64,000 nt of DNA from Streptomyces spiroverticillatus (GCA_014650415.1 BMUX01000004.1:496001-560000), one strand, 5' to 3'. Shown: positions 10,297 to 19,071, counted from the first letter of the stretch. Made by a program: numbers and translations. The notes: a model not told the origin generated them from the letters alone.

Positions 10297-10315
10297 TGCC
10301 CCACACGTGGGGGCA
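10297..10315. promoter_or_regulatory. near-palindrome in the pglY/qatB divergent control region
   Basis: A 19-bp near-perfect palindrome (TGCCCC, CACGTG-containing centre, GGGGCA; one mismatched pair) lies 42 bp upstream of the pglY ATG in the 266-bp divergent region. It could be an operator or a 5' leader hairpin. A second weaker inverted pair (GGTGACC at 10345-10351, GGTCACC at 10381-10387) lies nearer to the middle. No regulator can be assigned from the sequence. Confidence 0.4.
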
Positions 10316-10521
10316 ATGTCCCATCCTGCCAGCCAGGACGCCCTGGTGACCTGTTCAGGGGCGGATCTCTGCGACGGGCCGGTCACCCTGTGTATCCCCC
10401 TTCGTCAATCCCTCACATTCTGTGACGTCATCTGAAGTTTGGCCGAGTCGCGCCCTGGCTGTACAGGCCATCCACTGCTGCACTGGAAACCGGAGTCGGC
10501 CTAATCGGGGGAGGCGGCACC

Positions 10522-11385
10522 ATGGGCACGTCCTCACGCTGGGAGGGTCCGCGCTGGAAGGGGCTCTACCAGCGACTCGCCACGTGGGATCCCGAGCGAT
10601 CGGATCCCGGCGCTACGGCCGCTGCCGCGATCGATGCTCTGCACGATGCCTGCCAGCAGGACCCGGACGCGTTCGGCCTACAGGACGCGGCCTCGGCCGC
10701 CGGAGCCCGGCTGAGCGATGCCATGCAGGTGCTGGCGGAGTCCGGTCCCAGCGGCCTCCTCGACAAGATCCCGCCCGACGGAGATCTCGAGCCGTACGGG
10801 GCGGAGGAGCCCCGGCCCGAGTGGCCGGACCCGGCCGACGCCTTCGTCGCGGAACTCACCCGACGGGTGGCGGGCGACGGGACCACCGTGGTGGATTCGG
10901 CCCTACGGCGTGCGGTGGCGGCCTCTGCCGGGCGGCTCCTCGCGGTGCATCCGGAGGTACGGGAAACTCTGCACGCACCATCCGGCCCGCCAGCGGGAGC
11001 CGGGTTGGCCAGCGACCTGCTCTGCCTCCTCTACCGGTGGTTCTTCGCCGACCTGATCACTGAATTCTTACGTACCGTCATCGCCGAGAAGATCAAACTC
11101 GCGGTTCCGGTACTCCTTGCCACTGACCCGGAAGGACAGATCTCCGACTTCGTGGCCGATCGGATCCTCGCCCTCATACCCAACCCGTGCGAGGAAGCAG
11201 CGGAAGACTCGGTCGCCGAGGCCGTCCCGCCCACCGAAGAAGGCGAGCCGCCGGAGTCCATCACCCCGGCCCCCTCGGCCGAGAACCCCCTGTCCGAGGT
11301 GGCCCGGCGCCTGGTCCCCGGCACCGTCGGCAAGATCCTCGGCCTGGCCATCGATACCCTCGGCGAAGAGGAGCCCCCCGCATGA
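10522..11385 (+). CDS. QatB-like protein, partner of a QueC-like enzyme
   Basis: 287-residue protein without a recognised catalytic domain. It starts MGTSSRWEGP, which resembles the Met-Gly-Thr-Ser opening I recall for QatB proteins of the Qat (QatABCD) anti-phage system; after Met removal the N-terminus would be Gly. The body is helical and the last 70 residues are Pro/Glu-rich (EEGEPPESITPAPSAENP). The ATG has a GGGGAGGCGG ribosome site at 10507-10516. The stop overlaps the next ORF by ATGA, so it is coupled to the QueC-like gene. In type IV CBASS, and as I recall in Qat, QueC-family enzymes attach a 7-deazaguanine to the N-terminal Gly of the partner. The QatB call is inference from N-terminus, length and neighbour. 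Confidence 0.65.
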   Translation: MGTSSRWEGPRWKGLYQRLATWDPERSDPGATAAAAIDALHDACQQDPDAFGLQDAASAAGARLSDAMQVLAESGPSGLLDKIPPDGDLEPYGAEEPRPEWPDPADAFVAELTRRVAGDGTTVVDSALRRAVAASAGRLLAVHPEVRETLHAPSGPPAGAGLASDLLCLLYRWFFADLITEFLRTVIAEKIKLAVPVLLATDPEGQISDFVADRILALIPNPCEEAAEDSVAEAVPPTEEGEPPESITPAPSAENPLSEVARRLVPGTVGKILGLAIDTLGEEEPPA

Positions 11386-12692
11386 CCCAGGTTCCCGCCC
11401 CGAACCACTTCTGGTGGCGTGCGTACGACAGCGAACGGCCCTCCGGACTCCAGTGGCACTCGATCGGTGAGACCGCGTTCCAGGAGCGGGAATCACGAAT
11501 CGAAGGCAAGGAGTGGCTGTTCCGCCCGCCTCCGCTCTGGGCCGACGACCTCCTCCGTATCGCCCGAGCCGCATTCCTCACGGACAAGCTCGTGAACCGC
11601 ACCCCCACCGAAGACCGCTGGACACGTCGCCTCCGGCTCTCGGTGCCGGTCTCGGACCCGGATCTCTGGGCCGACGCGGCGGCACGACTCATACCCGCCC
11701 TCCTGCAGACCCTCACCGGAGACCACTGGGAGATCACTCTTCGCGCAGCCCGCCCCTCGCACCGGACGGACCCGCTCTGGGACTACGAACAGTCGCGGGC
11801 CCACGAGGCCGCCCTCTTCTCCGGCGGCCTGGATTCCCTGAGCTGGGCCGCCCAACGTGCGTCCGTCGGCGACAACGGTCGCTTGTTGCTCGTCACCTTC
11901 ATCGAGAAGAACCTCGAGTCGGTCCAGAGCAGCGCCTACGACGCCGTGCACACACTCGCCCGGGAGTCGGGCCGCCACCTGCACCCGGTTCCCCTCGGTC
12001 AGACCCCCGGCGGCTCGGACGGCTCCACGGTGGAGCAGTCCTCCCGCCCCCGGGGCCTGCTGTACGCGGCGGCGGCCATCCGTGCGGCAGCCGCCAACGG
12101 GGTCACCACGGTCCAGATCCCGGAGAACGGCCAGCTCGCCCTCAACCCGCCCTTGACCTCGGCCCGTTCGTCGGCCTTGTCCACCCGCTCCGTGCACCCG
12201 AGGACCCTCCACCTCCTCAACACCCTCATCAGGTCCGTCGACGGCACTGTCACCGCCGAGAACCCCCTCGCCCGCCTCACCAAGGGCGACATCTGCCGCG
12301 CCGCACTGGATTCCGGCCTCCCCCGTACGGCCCTGGAGAACACCCTGAGCTGCGGTGCCTCCCCCTTGCGCCTCAACGGCCGCCCGTACATCAACTGCGG
12401 CACCTGCTTCCCCTGTCTCATCCGCCGCTCGGGCCTGCTCAGCGCGGCGGGCGTGGACGACACGTCGTACGAAACAGCTCCCTGGCTGCCGGGCACCTCC
12501 GCCAAACGCACCGAGCACTGGCGCGCCGTCCAGCAGTGGTTGGCCCGCTCGTACTCCGCACTGGACGTGATCGGCGACGTACCTCTGCCGCCCGGAACCC
12601 ACACCCACGAGTGGCTGGACGTCATCAAGCGCGGCCGAGGCGAGCTACAGGAGCTGGTGCGGTGGGCGTTGGAGGTGTCGGAGGTGGCGTGA
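11382..12692 (+). CDS. QatC-like QueC-family enzyme
   Basis: 436-residue enzyme of the QueC (7-cyano-7-deazaguanine synthase) class. A PP-loop SGGLDS lies at about residues 146-151 and a zinc site is made of one upstream Cys (LSCGAS, about 323) plus CGTCFPC (about 339-345), as in QueC. It is much longer than housekeeping QueC (about 220-240 residues) because of a roughly 140-residue N-terminal extension, which is typical of QatC. No other deazaguanine genes (queD, queE, folE) are nearby, which argues against a queuosine role. It starts with ATG inside the qatB-like stop (ATGA). Qat normally includes an ATPase (QatA) and a TatD-type nuclease (QatD); neither is next to this pair, and the divergent neighbour is the BREX ATPase gene pglY. 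Confidence 0.75.
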   Translation: MTQVPAPNHFWWRAYDSERPSGLQWHSIGETAFQERESRIEGKEWLFRPPPLWADDLLRIARAAFLTDKLVNRTPTEDRWTRRLRLSVPVSDPDLWADAAARLIPALLQTLTGDHWEITLRAARPSHRTDPLWDYEQSRAHEAALFSGGLDSLSWAAQRASVGDNGRLLLVTFIEKNLESVQSSAYDAVHTLARESGRHLHPVPLGQTPGGSDGSTVEQSSRPRGLLYAAAAIRAAAANGVTTVQIPENGQLALNPPLTSARSSALSTRSVHPRTLHLLNTLIRSVDGTVTAENPLARLTKGDICRAALDSGLPRTALENTLSCGASPLRLNGRPYINCGTCFPCLIRRSGLLSAAGVDDTSYETAPWLPGTSAKRTEHWRAVQQWLARSYSALDVIGDVPLPPGTHTHEWLDVIKRGRGELQELVRWALEVSEVA

Positions 12693-12699
12693 GGCACTC

Positions 12700-13158
12700 T
12701 CACTCACACCCCTTGCACCCCACCGCCCCTGGAACAATGGACACTTCAGCCCAGATCGACTTGCCGACCGGGCGCTCACTGACACCCCACTCCCTCGCGA
12801 TTTCCTGTACGAGCAGCAGCCCTCGCCCCGATTCCTCCTCTGGCGGCGGCGCGACGACCGCGCCCGGGGACGGCGGCTGCTGTTCACCGCGAGCATCAGC
12901 GACTTCGATGCGGATCGTGTACGGGCAGAGCTGGAGCCGGAGTTGGAAGTCCCGGCCGGGTACCCGGCCGTGGGTCGCGGCGTTGGCGGCCAGCTCGGCG
13001 ACGACGAGGGTGACGGCATCGGACACATCGCTGCCGAAGGGGATTCCCCAGTCGTCGAGTTGCTGCGTCGCGAGTCTGCGGGCGAGGCGGGCGCCGCGGC
13101 GGGTGGCAGAGAAGCATTGGGTGAAGTCGCCTGTGGGGGTGGAGATTTCATCGTTCAT
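12700..13158 (-). CDS. ATP-binding protein, RsbW/anti-sigma-like HATPase
   Basis: 152-residue GHKL-type ATPase domain (HATPase_c_2). An N-box (ELAANAATHG), a G1 box (VADARG) and a G2 box (GRGLLLVQEI) are visible. Streptomyces carries dozens of such small kinases beside DUF5753-XRE regulators and DUF397 proteins, where they are thought to modulate the regulator. It converges on the qatC-like gene (7 bp between stop codons) and diverges from the XRE gene, with 161 bp between starts. A direct role in defence is not shown; the neighbourhood suggests island-specific regulation. Confidence 0.85.
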   Translation of the reverse strand: MNDEISTPTGDFTQCFSATRRGARLARRLATQQLDDWGIPFGSDVSDAVTLVVAELAANAATHGRVPGRDFQLRLQLCPYTIRIEVADARGEQQPPSPGAVVAPPPEEESGRGLLLVQEIAREWGVSERPVGKSIWAEVSIVPGAVGCKGCE

Positions 13159-13319
13159 GCAACAGAGCGTGACCGTGCCGCTCTAGCCTGAATAGGGCCG
13201 ATACCGGTACGTGGTGCGTTCTGTCCGGGCGCACCGGGTTCGTGTCCGGTCGGCCGGGCGTGACGACAGGGGTACGGACGTCGTTGGTCGCGGTTCGCAG
13301 GGTGATGGAGGTGGTGCGG

Positions 13320-14180
13320 ATGACGGTCGGGGCAGGCCAGTCGGGCAGCGGAACCGAGGACCAGGACGCGGGAGAGGACGAGGGCGCGGCCGAACTCCTC
13401 AAGACGGTCGGCAAGCAGCTCAAACTGTGGCGCGAGCGAACCGGCCTGACGCAGGCCGAGTTGGGAACGGCGATCGGATACAGCGAGGAACAGGTGTCGT
13501 CGGTGGAGCGGGGACGGCGGGCACCGAAGCCGGAGTTCCTGGATGCGGCGGATGAAGTACTGGGTGCGGGTGGGATGTTGGCGGCGTTCAAGGAGGATGT
13601 GGAGCGGGCCAGGTATCCGAAGAAGGTCCGGGATCTGGCGAAGCTGGAGGCGGAAGCGGTCGAGATCGGCGCGTACAGCGACCACAACATCCAAGGGCTG
13701 CTGCAGACCGAGGACTACACCCGCGCGCTGTTCCCCATGCGCCGACCGCTCCTCGACGAGGAGAAGATCGAACGCGAGGTTGCCGCACGCCAGGCACGTC
13801 TGGCGATCTTCAACCGGTGGCCCGCCCCCATCCTGAGTTTCGTCCAGGAGGAGTCGACACTGCGGCGTCCGCTCGGTGGCAAGATGGTACTGCGCGGTCA
13901 ACTCGAACACATTCTGGAACTCGGCCAGTTGCGCAATGTCGAGATCCAGGTAATGCCTACGGATCGTGAAGATCACGCGGGCATGGGTGGTCAGCTCCGC
14001 CTGTTCGACTCTCGGCGGGGACCTTCAGTAGCCCACCTAGAAGTTCAGCAATTCAGCCGCGTGATCTCTGATCGCCAAGCGGTCCAGACGCTGCAGACCC
14101 AGTATGGGATTATCCGGGCGCAGGCTCTCACACCACGGGAGTCACTGGACTTCATCGAGAAACTCCGGGGAGAGACATGA
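13320..14180 (+). CDS. XRE-family regulator with DUF5753 (Scr1/WhiJ-like)
   Basis: 286-residue transcription factor. The helix-turn-helix occupies about residues 28-85 (GLTQAELGTAIGYSEEQVSSVERG) and the C-terminal DUF5753 domain about 100-280. I chose the ATG at 13320 (MTVGAG) because a GGAGG site lies 8 nt upstream; earlier in-frame starts reach back to 13242. It overlaps the DUF397 gene downstream by ATGA. The triad of HATPase, DUF5753-XRE and DUF397 is a common streptomycete module like WhiJ/AbaA loci, where the DUF397 protein binds its cognate XRE partner and relieves repression. It could control its own operon or the neighbouring defence genes. Confidence 0.88.
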   Translation: MTVGAGQSGSGTEDQDAGEDEGAAELLKTVGKQLKLWRERTGLTQAELGTAIGYSEEQVSSVERGRRAPKPEFLDAADEVLGAGGMLAAFKEDVERARYPKKVRDLAKLEAEAVEIGAYSDHNIQGLLQTEDYTRALFPMRRPLLDEEKIEREVAARQARLAIFNRWPAPILSFVQEESTLRRPLGGKMVLRGQLEHILELGQLRNVEIQVMPTDREDHAGMGGQLRLFDSRRGPSVAHLEVQQFSRVISDRQAVQTLQTQYGIIRAQALTPRESLDFIEKLRGET

Positions 14181-14386
14181 CAACCAGGCCCTCTGCCGAC
14201 ACCACCGACGGGCTGATGTGGCTCAAGAGCAGCTACAGCAGCAATGAAGGCCCCGACTGCGTGGAGATCGCCGACTCTACCGGCGCTGTCCGCGTCCGGG
14301 ACTCGAAGAACCAGCAGGGCCCGCAGCTTGCCTTCGGGCGGGCGGAGTGGTCGGTGTTCGTCTCGTACGCAGCAGATCGCACCTGA
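14177..14386 (+). CDS. DUF397 domain protein, cognate to the upstream XRE regulator
   Basis: 69-residue protein with the DUF397 signature: W-x-KSSYSS-x-EG-x-CVEIAD near the N-terminus, VRVRDSKN in the middle, and F-W-type ending (AFGRAEWSVFV). It is translationally coupled to the XRE gene through ATGA. Family members are small acidic partners of DUF5753-XRE repressors. A strong bidirectional hairpin follows at once, separating it from the convergent pglX. Confidence 0.92.
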   Translation: MTTRPSADTTDGLMWLKSSYSSNEGPDCVEIADSTGAVRVRDSKNQQGPQLAFGRAEWSVFVSYAADRT

Positions 14387-14398
14387 CGACGCATACAT

Positions 14399-14427
14399 GG
14401 GTGGCCCCGAACTGCTCGGGGCCACCC
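14399..14427. terminator. bidirectional terminator between DUF397 gene and pglX
   Basis: Perfect 12-bp arms (GGGTGGCCCCGA and its complement) around a 5-nt loop, lying in the 54-bp gap between two convergent stop codons. The stem is GC-rich without a long U run, as is usual in Streptomyces. Confidence 0.85.
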
Positions 14428-14440
14428 ACCACCTCAACTA

Positions 14441-17400
14441 CTACTCGCCAAGCTCCTGCTGCTCGGCATCGGCCGCCCTCTTCTTCGGTGCAACCTTCTT
14501 CTTGGCCCGCGACTTCTTCACTGGCCGCCAAACCCGCAGGTCAGCCTCACTGACCTGGTGATTGGCGCACAGCTCCTCGAAGTACGCCTGGTACTCGTCG
14601 GCCGGAACACCTTCCCACTCCTTGTCGAACTCCCCGTGCCACTGCCGCACCCAGGGCATGACCTCCAACAGCCCTGCGAGCAAAGGCTTGATCCGGTCGG
14701 TGTCCCAGCCCCCCTGCTTCGTCCGGTCGTCGACCAGATTGAACAGCGCCTGCGCCTGATCCTTGTGATCCCAGCCGGCCCACCCGAGCAACACGGTCGG
14801 ATCACCGTCCGGGCTCGCCTCCAGGTAGGAAATGAACCGCTCCTTGGGCACATCGAGCTTGCCCCGGTTCGACCAGTACGAGTGCTTGATGAAATCAGCA
14901 CCCTTGTACTTCGGCGGCACGGGGATATCCAGCCGCTCCCCAGTACGGTCCTCCTCGCGCTGCAACTCCCATACCTGCTCCCACTGTTCGCGATTGCGGA
15001 GTCCGGAGTCCTTGTAACGGAGAGCAGCCAGATACGGGACGTGCTCGTCCGCAACAACCTCGGCGAGTACGTCAGCGAGAGGCAGGTCAGGCTTATCCAT
15101 GTGGTCGGCGGCGTAGAGCTGAGCGACGGAGTTGAGGTCGGCATCGCCCCGAAGGACGTCGGCGAGCTGGCTCACGGTCAGCGTGCGCGGTTGCTTGATC
15201 CCGTCCCGCAGGGCGAACCAGACCTTCGACTCCGCAACTCGGTCGAGAATCCACGTCCGCAGAGCCGTCTTCTCCCTCTTCTCCCAAGAGTCCCCCGACC
15301 AACGCCGCTTGCACTCAGGACGCTCGATGAGGGCAATGTCCTTGCGGGAGTTGATGATGTCGATCCGAGCCTGAACGATGTCGCGGTACCAGTCGGGCCA
15401 ATGAGTCGGAATCTCCGTAATGGCAGTCGCCCCGTGCCGCTCAAACCAAGCAGTCTCGGCCTCGCCTGCGGCTACCTTCCGCGCGAGCACAATCTCGAAC
15501 GCCCGCTCCCCAAGGCGGACTTCAGGCATAGTCGTCGGCGCTGGCGAGGGGTCTACCGTCCGGGCCACGTCGGCATCAGAAAACAACCCGTACAGCCCAT
15601 ACACATGCCAGTCCAACTCCTCTTGGAGAGCAATCATGCGGTGCCAGGTACGAGTGTTGTCAGTGCGGGCTACATCAAAGCCCAGGCGAGTAGGCGTGGC
15701 GAGATCTGAAACGACAGATGGCTCAGACTTCGCGAGTTGCTGCGCACTGGAGTCAAGGAGTCGCGCCAAAACAAGCGGCAACCGCGAAGGGAGAGGAAAC
15801 TCCTGAAGCTTAGTTCCGGTAAATTCATATCGGTCGATCCACGCTTCCGGCGTCCACCTATTTCCCCCACCACTCGAATTATCCGTCCCTCCCTTAGCCT
15901 GGCTTACCTGCTTCAACCAGAAGCAGGCGGTCGACGAGTTGAGCAGCCCCAATAGTTCCAGGTACTGATCCTCCCCAGCCCCCTCCGGCAACTTGATCAC
16001 CGGCGCGCTCTGCTTGAAAACCTTCCCACCTCGATCAAGCACAAAATGGTTATGTGTTGCCACAAACGCAAAAGCGATCCCCAGCGGAACAGAGTACCGC
16101 TCCGGATGCCAACGGCTCCACTCATACCAAGTCAGCCCAATTTCCTCATGTGTACCGCCCGGCTCTCGACGAACTCTCAACAGCGATCTACCCATCCACA
16201 GAATTCGAGCAGATACCGCATCACTGAGGTCGGCCACCAGATCATGTGAGTACGGAAACAGCGCCTCCGTTTCCGGAACAAGATCCCAGTCCCGGATCAC
16301 CGTTCCTTCAACGAGCGGCACAAATCGCGAATTCCCTACACCATACCTAGCCCAACTGCCACGGGGAGCGAAATAGGACTCATCAGAACCAGTATGCGCA
16401 GTGCGACCAATCAGTTTGACGCGTGACCCCAACAAGGTGCCGTCAGGAGTGTGAAGGCTGGCAAGCACCGCCGCTGCCCCGCCGCCGCTGAGCGACCACG
16501 GCGCCTTCGCTAGGTTTTTTGCCTGAAGATTTTCGGAGGAAACCCATTCAGACTCAGTTCCGGGACGATTCACTTGCTCGACAATCGCCCGCCAGACTGC
16601 CCCACGAGTAGCATCCTTGGGCTGCGACGGCTCGCCACGGATGCCGAGCACAGCCCGTACAGAACGTCCATCACTGGGAATTCTATTTCGTCCAACCAGG
16701 ATGACAGTCGGCGTTCCGTGACCTGGAATATAAGCGCCAGAAGTATCGATAACATGGGAAAGCTCTGCACGTCCCCAGAAAAACTCCTCGATGAGCTTCT
16801 TGCCGAACTCGCGCTTCATAAATGAATTTGCCGTGATCTGCCCAACAAATCCGCCACCACCTCCGATACCTCCTGTCCCTCTTTTGGCCAACTCGAAAAG
16901 GCGCTGCGCAAATGGCACCGACAATGCGTACTGCCCAGAACAGGCATCATAGGAAAGCTTATAATTCGCCTTCTCCTGATTATCCTTTACGGTGATGTAC
17001 GGAGGATTCCCCACCACCACGTGATACGAAGCTCGCCCCAGAAGATCCGTACGTTTGGCGAACTCCCCCACGTCCTCCGTCGCGTACTCGAACGCCTCCT
17101 CACGCCCGTTAACATCCCCTGCAAATAGCGTGTCCAGGTCCGTCTGGATACCCGCAGCTCCACGCCCGTGCAGCAGTGAATCCCCTACCGCCACATTGAT
17201 CGGGAATGCTGGCGCCTCCGCCAAGTTCGCCGCCCCTGCCGCCTTCATCGCCGCAACTAGCATCCGGAACCGGGCAATCGATGCCGCAAACGGATTCTTG
17301 TCGCAACCATGAACCGATTCCAGCGCCCTCCGCACCAGCACCCAGTCATCCGTATCGGGCTCCGTATCCCGCCACTTCTCCACCAACCGCCCGAAGATCC

Positions 17401-18172
17401 CCAGCAAAAAGTGCCCTGACCCACACGCCGGGTCGATTGTCCGTAGCCCACCCTCCGGAGCCAGTCCGAACTCGTCAATCGCAGGCTTAAGCGTGAGGTC
17501 GAGGATGAATTCCTCAACAAATGCCGGAGTTTGGAGCAATGCATACGTATCACGCGCATGCTCGCTCAAGTCCTGATAGAGGTCACCCAAGAACCGGGTG
17601 TCCCACTCCGGGTCCGTGAAGTCGTACGCAATCTCGCCGTCCGCCCCACGCCGCCGCCAGAACGCCAACAAGTCCGTCGCCGCCTCGTAGCTCGGGGTGA
17701 GCCCCCACAGCGGATTGTGCGCCCGGTCGAAAAGCCCCGCCGCCGTCTCATTCGAATCCACCAGGTGCTGGAACGCCTCCTCCAGCCAGTCCCGGTTGTT
17801 CAGATGCGGCTTCTCCCGGAAGAACGCCTCGTGCCGCTCTTCCGCGTCCCTCAGCCGATCCCCCGGACCCGCCAGGAACGGCCACTCGATGAGCCCGTTG
17901 TCCTCACAGAACCGTACGAAGACACACCCCAGCACCCAAGCTGCCGCCGCCTGCGTCACCCGCTCGTCCCGCCAGGCCCCATACGTCGCCGCCGTCCGCT
18001 TCCCCTCACGGGCCCTCGCGTACTCGGCCTCCAGGTGCGTCCGGAACTCCTCCACCGAGCCACTGCGCTCCCGCAGATCGTCCTCCAGGACCGTGACCTG
18101 CTTCTTCAGGTCCTTCACCAGCCCCTTCAACCGCTCGGCCCTGTCCACGCCCGCGTCCGCACCCGTCGTCAC
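14441..18172 (-). CDS. pglX: PglX, adenine-specific DNA methyltransferase of type 2 BREX
   Basis: 1243-residue N6-adenine methyltransferase. A short coiled coil (residues about 8-35, rich in Leu/Lys) is followed by SAM motif I (DPACGSGHFLLG, about 239-250) and catalytic motif IV (NPPYITV, about 386-392); the C-terminal half holds target-recognition regions and ends in a Lys/Ala tail (KKSRAKKKVAPKKR). I place the start at GTG 18172 (VTTGADAG) with GAGGAA about 9 nt upstream; the frame is open farther but that stretch is low-quality protein. In Pgl, PglX modifies DNA and PglZ counteracts its toxicity. The central third (about 15,700-17,050) is visibly more A/T-rich than flanking genes. No interruption is seen. 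Confidence 0.93.
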   Translation of the reverse strand: MTTGADAGVDRAERLKGLVKDLKKQVTVLEDDLRERSGSVEEFRTHLEAEYARAREGKRTAATYGAWRDERVTQAAAAWVLGCVFVRFCEDNGLIEWPFLAGPGDRLRDAEERHEAFFREKPHLNNRDWLEEAFQHLVDSNETAAGLFDRAHNPLWGLTPSYEAATDLLAFWRRRGADGEIAYDFTDPEWDTRFLGDLYQDLSEHARDTYALLQTPAFVEEFILDLTLKPAIDEFGLAPEGGLRTIDPACGSGHFLLGIFGRLVEKWRDTEPDTDDWVLVRRALESVHGCDKNPFAASIARFRMLVAAMKAAGAANLAEAPAFPINVAVGDSLLHGRGAAGIQTDLDTLFAGDVNGREEAFEYATEDVGEFAKRTDLLGRASYHVVVGNPPYITVKDNQEKANYKLSYDACSGQYALSVPFAQRLFELAKRGTGGIGGGGGFVGQITANSFMKREFGKKLIEEFFWGRAELSHVIDTSGAYIPGHGTPTVILVGRNRIPSDGRSVRAVLGIRGEPSQPKDATRGAVWRAIVEQVNRPGTESEWVSSENLQAKNLAKAPWSLSGGGAAAVLASLHTPDGTLLGSRVKLIGRTAHTGSDESYFAPRGSWARYGVGNSRFVPLVEGTVIRDWDLVPETEALFPYSHDLVADLSDAVSARILWMGRSLLRVRREPGGTHEEIGLTWYEWSRWHPERYSVPLGIAFAFVATHNHFVLDRGGKVFKQSAPVIKLPEGAGEDQYLELLGLLNSSTACFWLKQVSQAKGGTDNSSGGGNRWTPEAWIDRYEFTGTKLQEFPLPSRLPLVLARLLDSSAQQLAKSEPSVVSDLATPTRLGFDVARTDNTRTWHRMIALQEELDWHVYGLYGLFSDADVARTVDPSPAPTTMPEVRLGERAFEIVLARKVAAGEAETAWFERHGATAITEIPTHWPDWYRDIVQARIDIINSRKDIALIERPECKRRWSGDSWEKREKTALRTWILDRVAESKVWFALRDGIKQPRTLTVSQLADVLRGDADLNSVAQLYAADHMDKPDLPLADVLAEVVADEHVPYLAALRYKDSGLRNREQWEQVWELQREEDRTGERLDIPVPPKYKGADFIKHSYWSNRGKLDVPKERFISYLEASPDGDPTVLLGWAGWDHKDQAQALFNLVDDRTKQGGWDTDRIKPLLAGLLEVMPWVRQWHGEFDKEWEGVPADEYQAYFEELCANHQVSEADLRVWRPVKKSRAKKKVAPKKRAADAEQQELGE

Positions 18173-18516
18173 TCTTCGTATTCCTCTCGCACCCACTGCG
18201 GCATCCACCACAAATCCGGCGGCTCGACCACCAATCCTGCCAGCCCCGGTCACCTTCCGGCCTCGATCCCAGCACTCCAGCCCGTTGATCAGAGCGGCGC
18301 GGTGTCTCTGAGAGTGCAGTCCGCCAGCAGGGACGACGCATGAGGGGGTGGTCCACATGAGGCAACCCGTACGACAAGGCCTGGAACTTGCCCCCTCCTC
18401 CCCTGTACCAGCAGCCTCCGTGGCATGACCACGCACCCACCTCTACCTCTCTCCTGCTCCCCCGGTTAGCATCCGGTCAGCATCAAGATTCACAACACCC
18501 TGGGGGCGGTGGCACA
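18173..18516. promoter_or_regulatory. 344-bp divergent region between pglX and the nucleotidyltransferase gene
   Basis: No gene is supported here. It must carry the pglX promoter on the minus strand and the promoter of the nucleotidyltransferase pair on the plus strand; the only recognisable element is TAGCAT at 18467-18472, a plausible -10 about 50 bp before the GTG start, without a convincing -35 box. Confidence 0.4.
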
Positions 18517-19071
18517 GTGGGCTATCTGCCTCTGCTGGACAACACGACCGGACTACTGCCGCCTGGCCGGTACGCGGCAGACCTCCAGATGCTCAAATCG
18601 ATCTTCGTGTCGGGTCCGGGCTTCGCAGGCTCCACCACTCGCGCAGAACTGTGGAACGAGTGGGAGAACCACCGCAGCACCGTGGAAGCCATGACGGGCA
18701 ACATAGCCCGCATCTGGATAGCGGGCAGCTTCATAAGCAGCACACTGAATCCGCAGGACATCGACGTGACCTATCTGATTCCGCCGGATGCTTATGACCA
18801 GATGGACTCCGAAACCGTTGATTTCCTGGACCAGCTCACGGATCGCGCGTGGTGCGTCAGCCATGACATGCGTATCGACTCCTACGCACTCCGGCTCCCG
18901 GACGAAATGGAGTTCTGGACGATAACCCCCAGCCTGCTCACTCCTGAATCAAGTCAGGCATTCCGCGACATCGGACTCTACGATGAGATCTGGCAACGCA
19001 CCCGCGCCAACTCTCACGGACCGGGGTATGCCGGAAAGCTCCGACGAGGGTATGTGGAGGTGCAGCTGTGA
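18517..19071 (+). CDS. nucleotidyltransferase-fold protein (DUF6932-like) nested in BREX
   Basis: 184-residue protein. A GSF-x9-DIDVTYLI stretch (IWIAGSFIS, then PQDIDVTYL; about residues 68-88) matches the GS-x-DxD active-site pattern of the DNA polymerase beta-type nucleotidyltransferase fold, as in minimal NTases and DUF6932 proteins. The third acidic residue may lie near 'MRIDSYAL'. I chose GTG at 18517 (MGYLPLLDN), preceded by GGGGGCGG; the open frame continues upstream to 18388 with little protein-like content. It overlaps the next gene by 4 nt (GTGA). Possible roles are nucleotidylation of RNA or protein (toxin-antitoxin or defence modulation), but the substrate is unknown. Position between pglX and pglW suggests a defence accessory. 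Confidence 0.7.
   Translation: MGYLPLLDNTTGLLPPGRYAADLQMLKSIFVSGPGFAGSTTRAELWNEWENHRSTVEAMTGNIARIWIAGSFISSTLNPQDIDVTYLIPPDAYDQMDSETVDFLDQLTDRAWCVSHDMRIDSYALRLPDEMEFWTITPSLLTPESSQAFRDIGLYDEIWQRTRANSHGPGYAGKLRRGYVEVQL

Noticed and set aside
11382..12692. Housekeeping QueC of queuosine/preQ0 synthesis
   Set aside because: The protein is far longer than QueC, is coupled to a QatB-like gene, and no queD, queE or folE neighbours exist.
14441..18172. Phase-variable homopolymer in pglX, as described for S. coelicolor
   Set aside because: The longest mononucleotide run I found in this gene is six C (14709-14714); there is no run of seven or eight or more, so slippage switching is not supported here.
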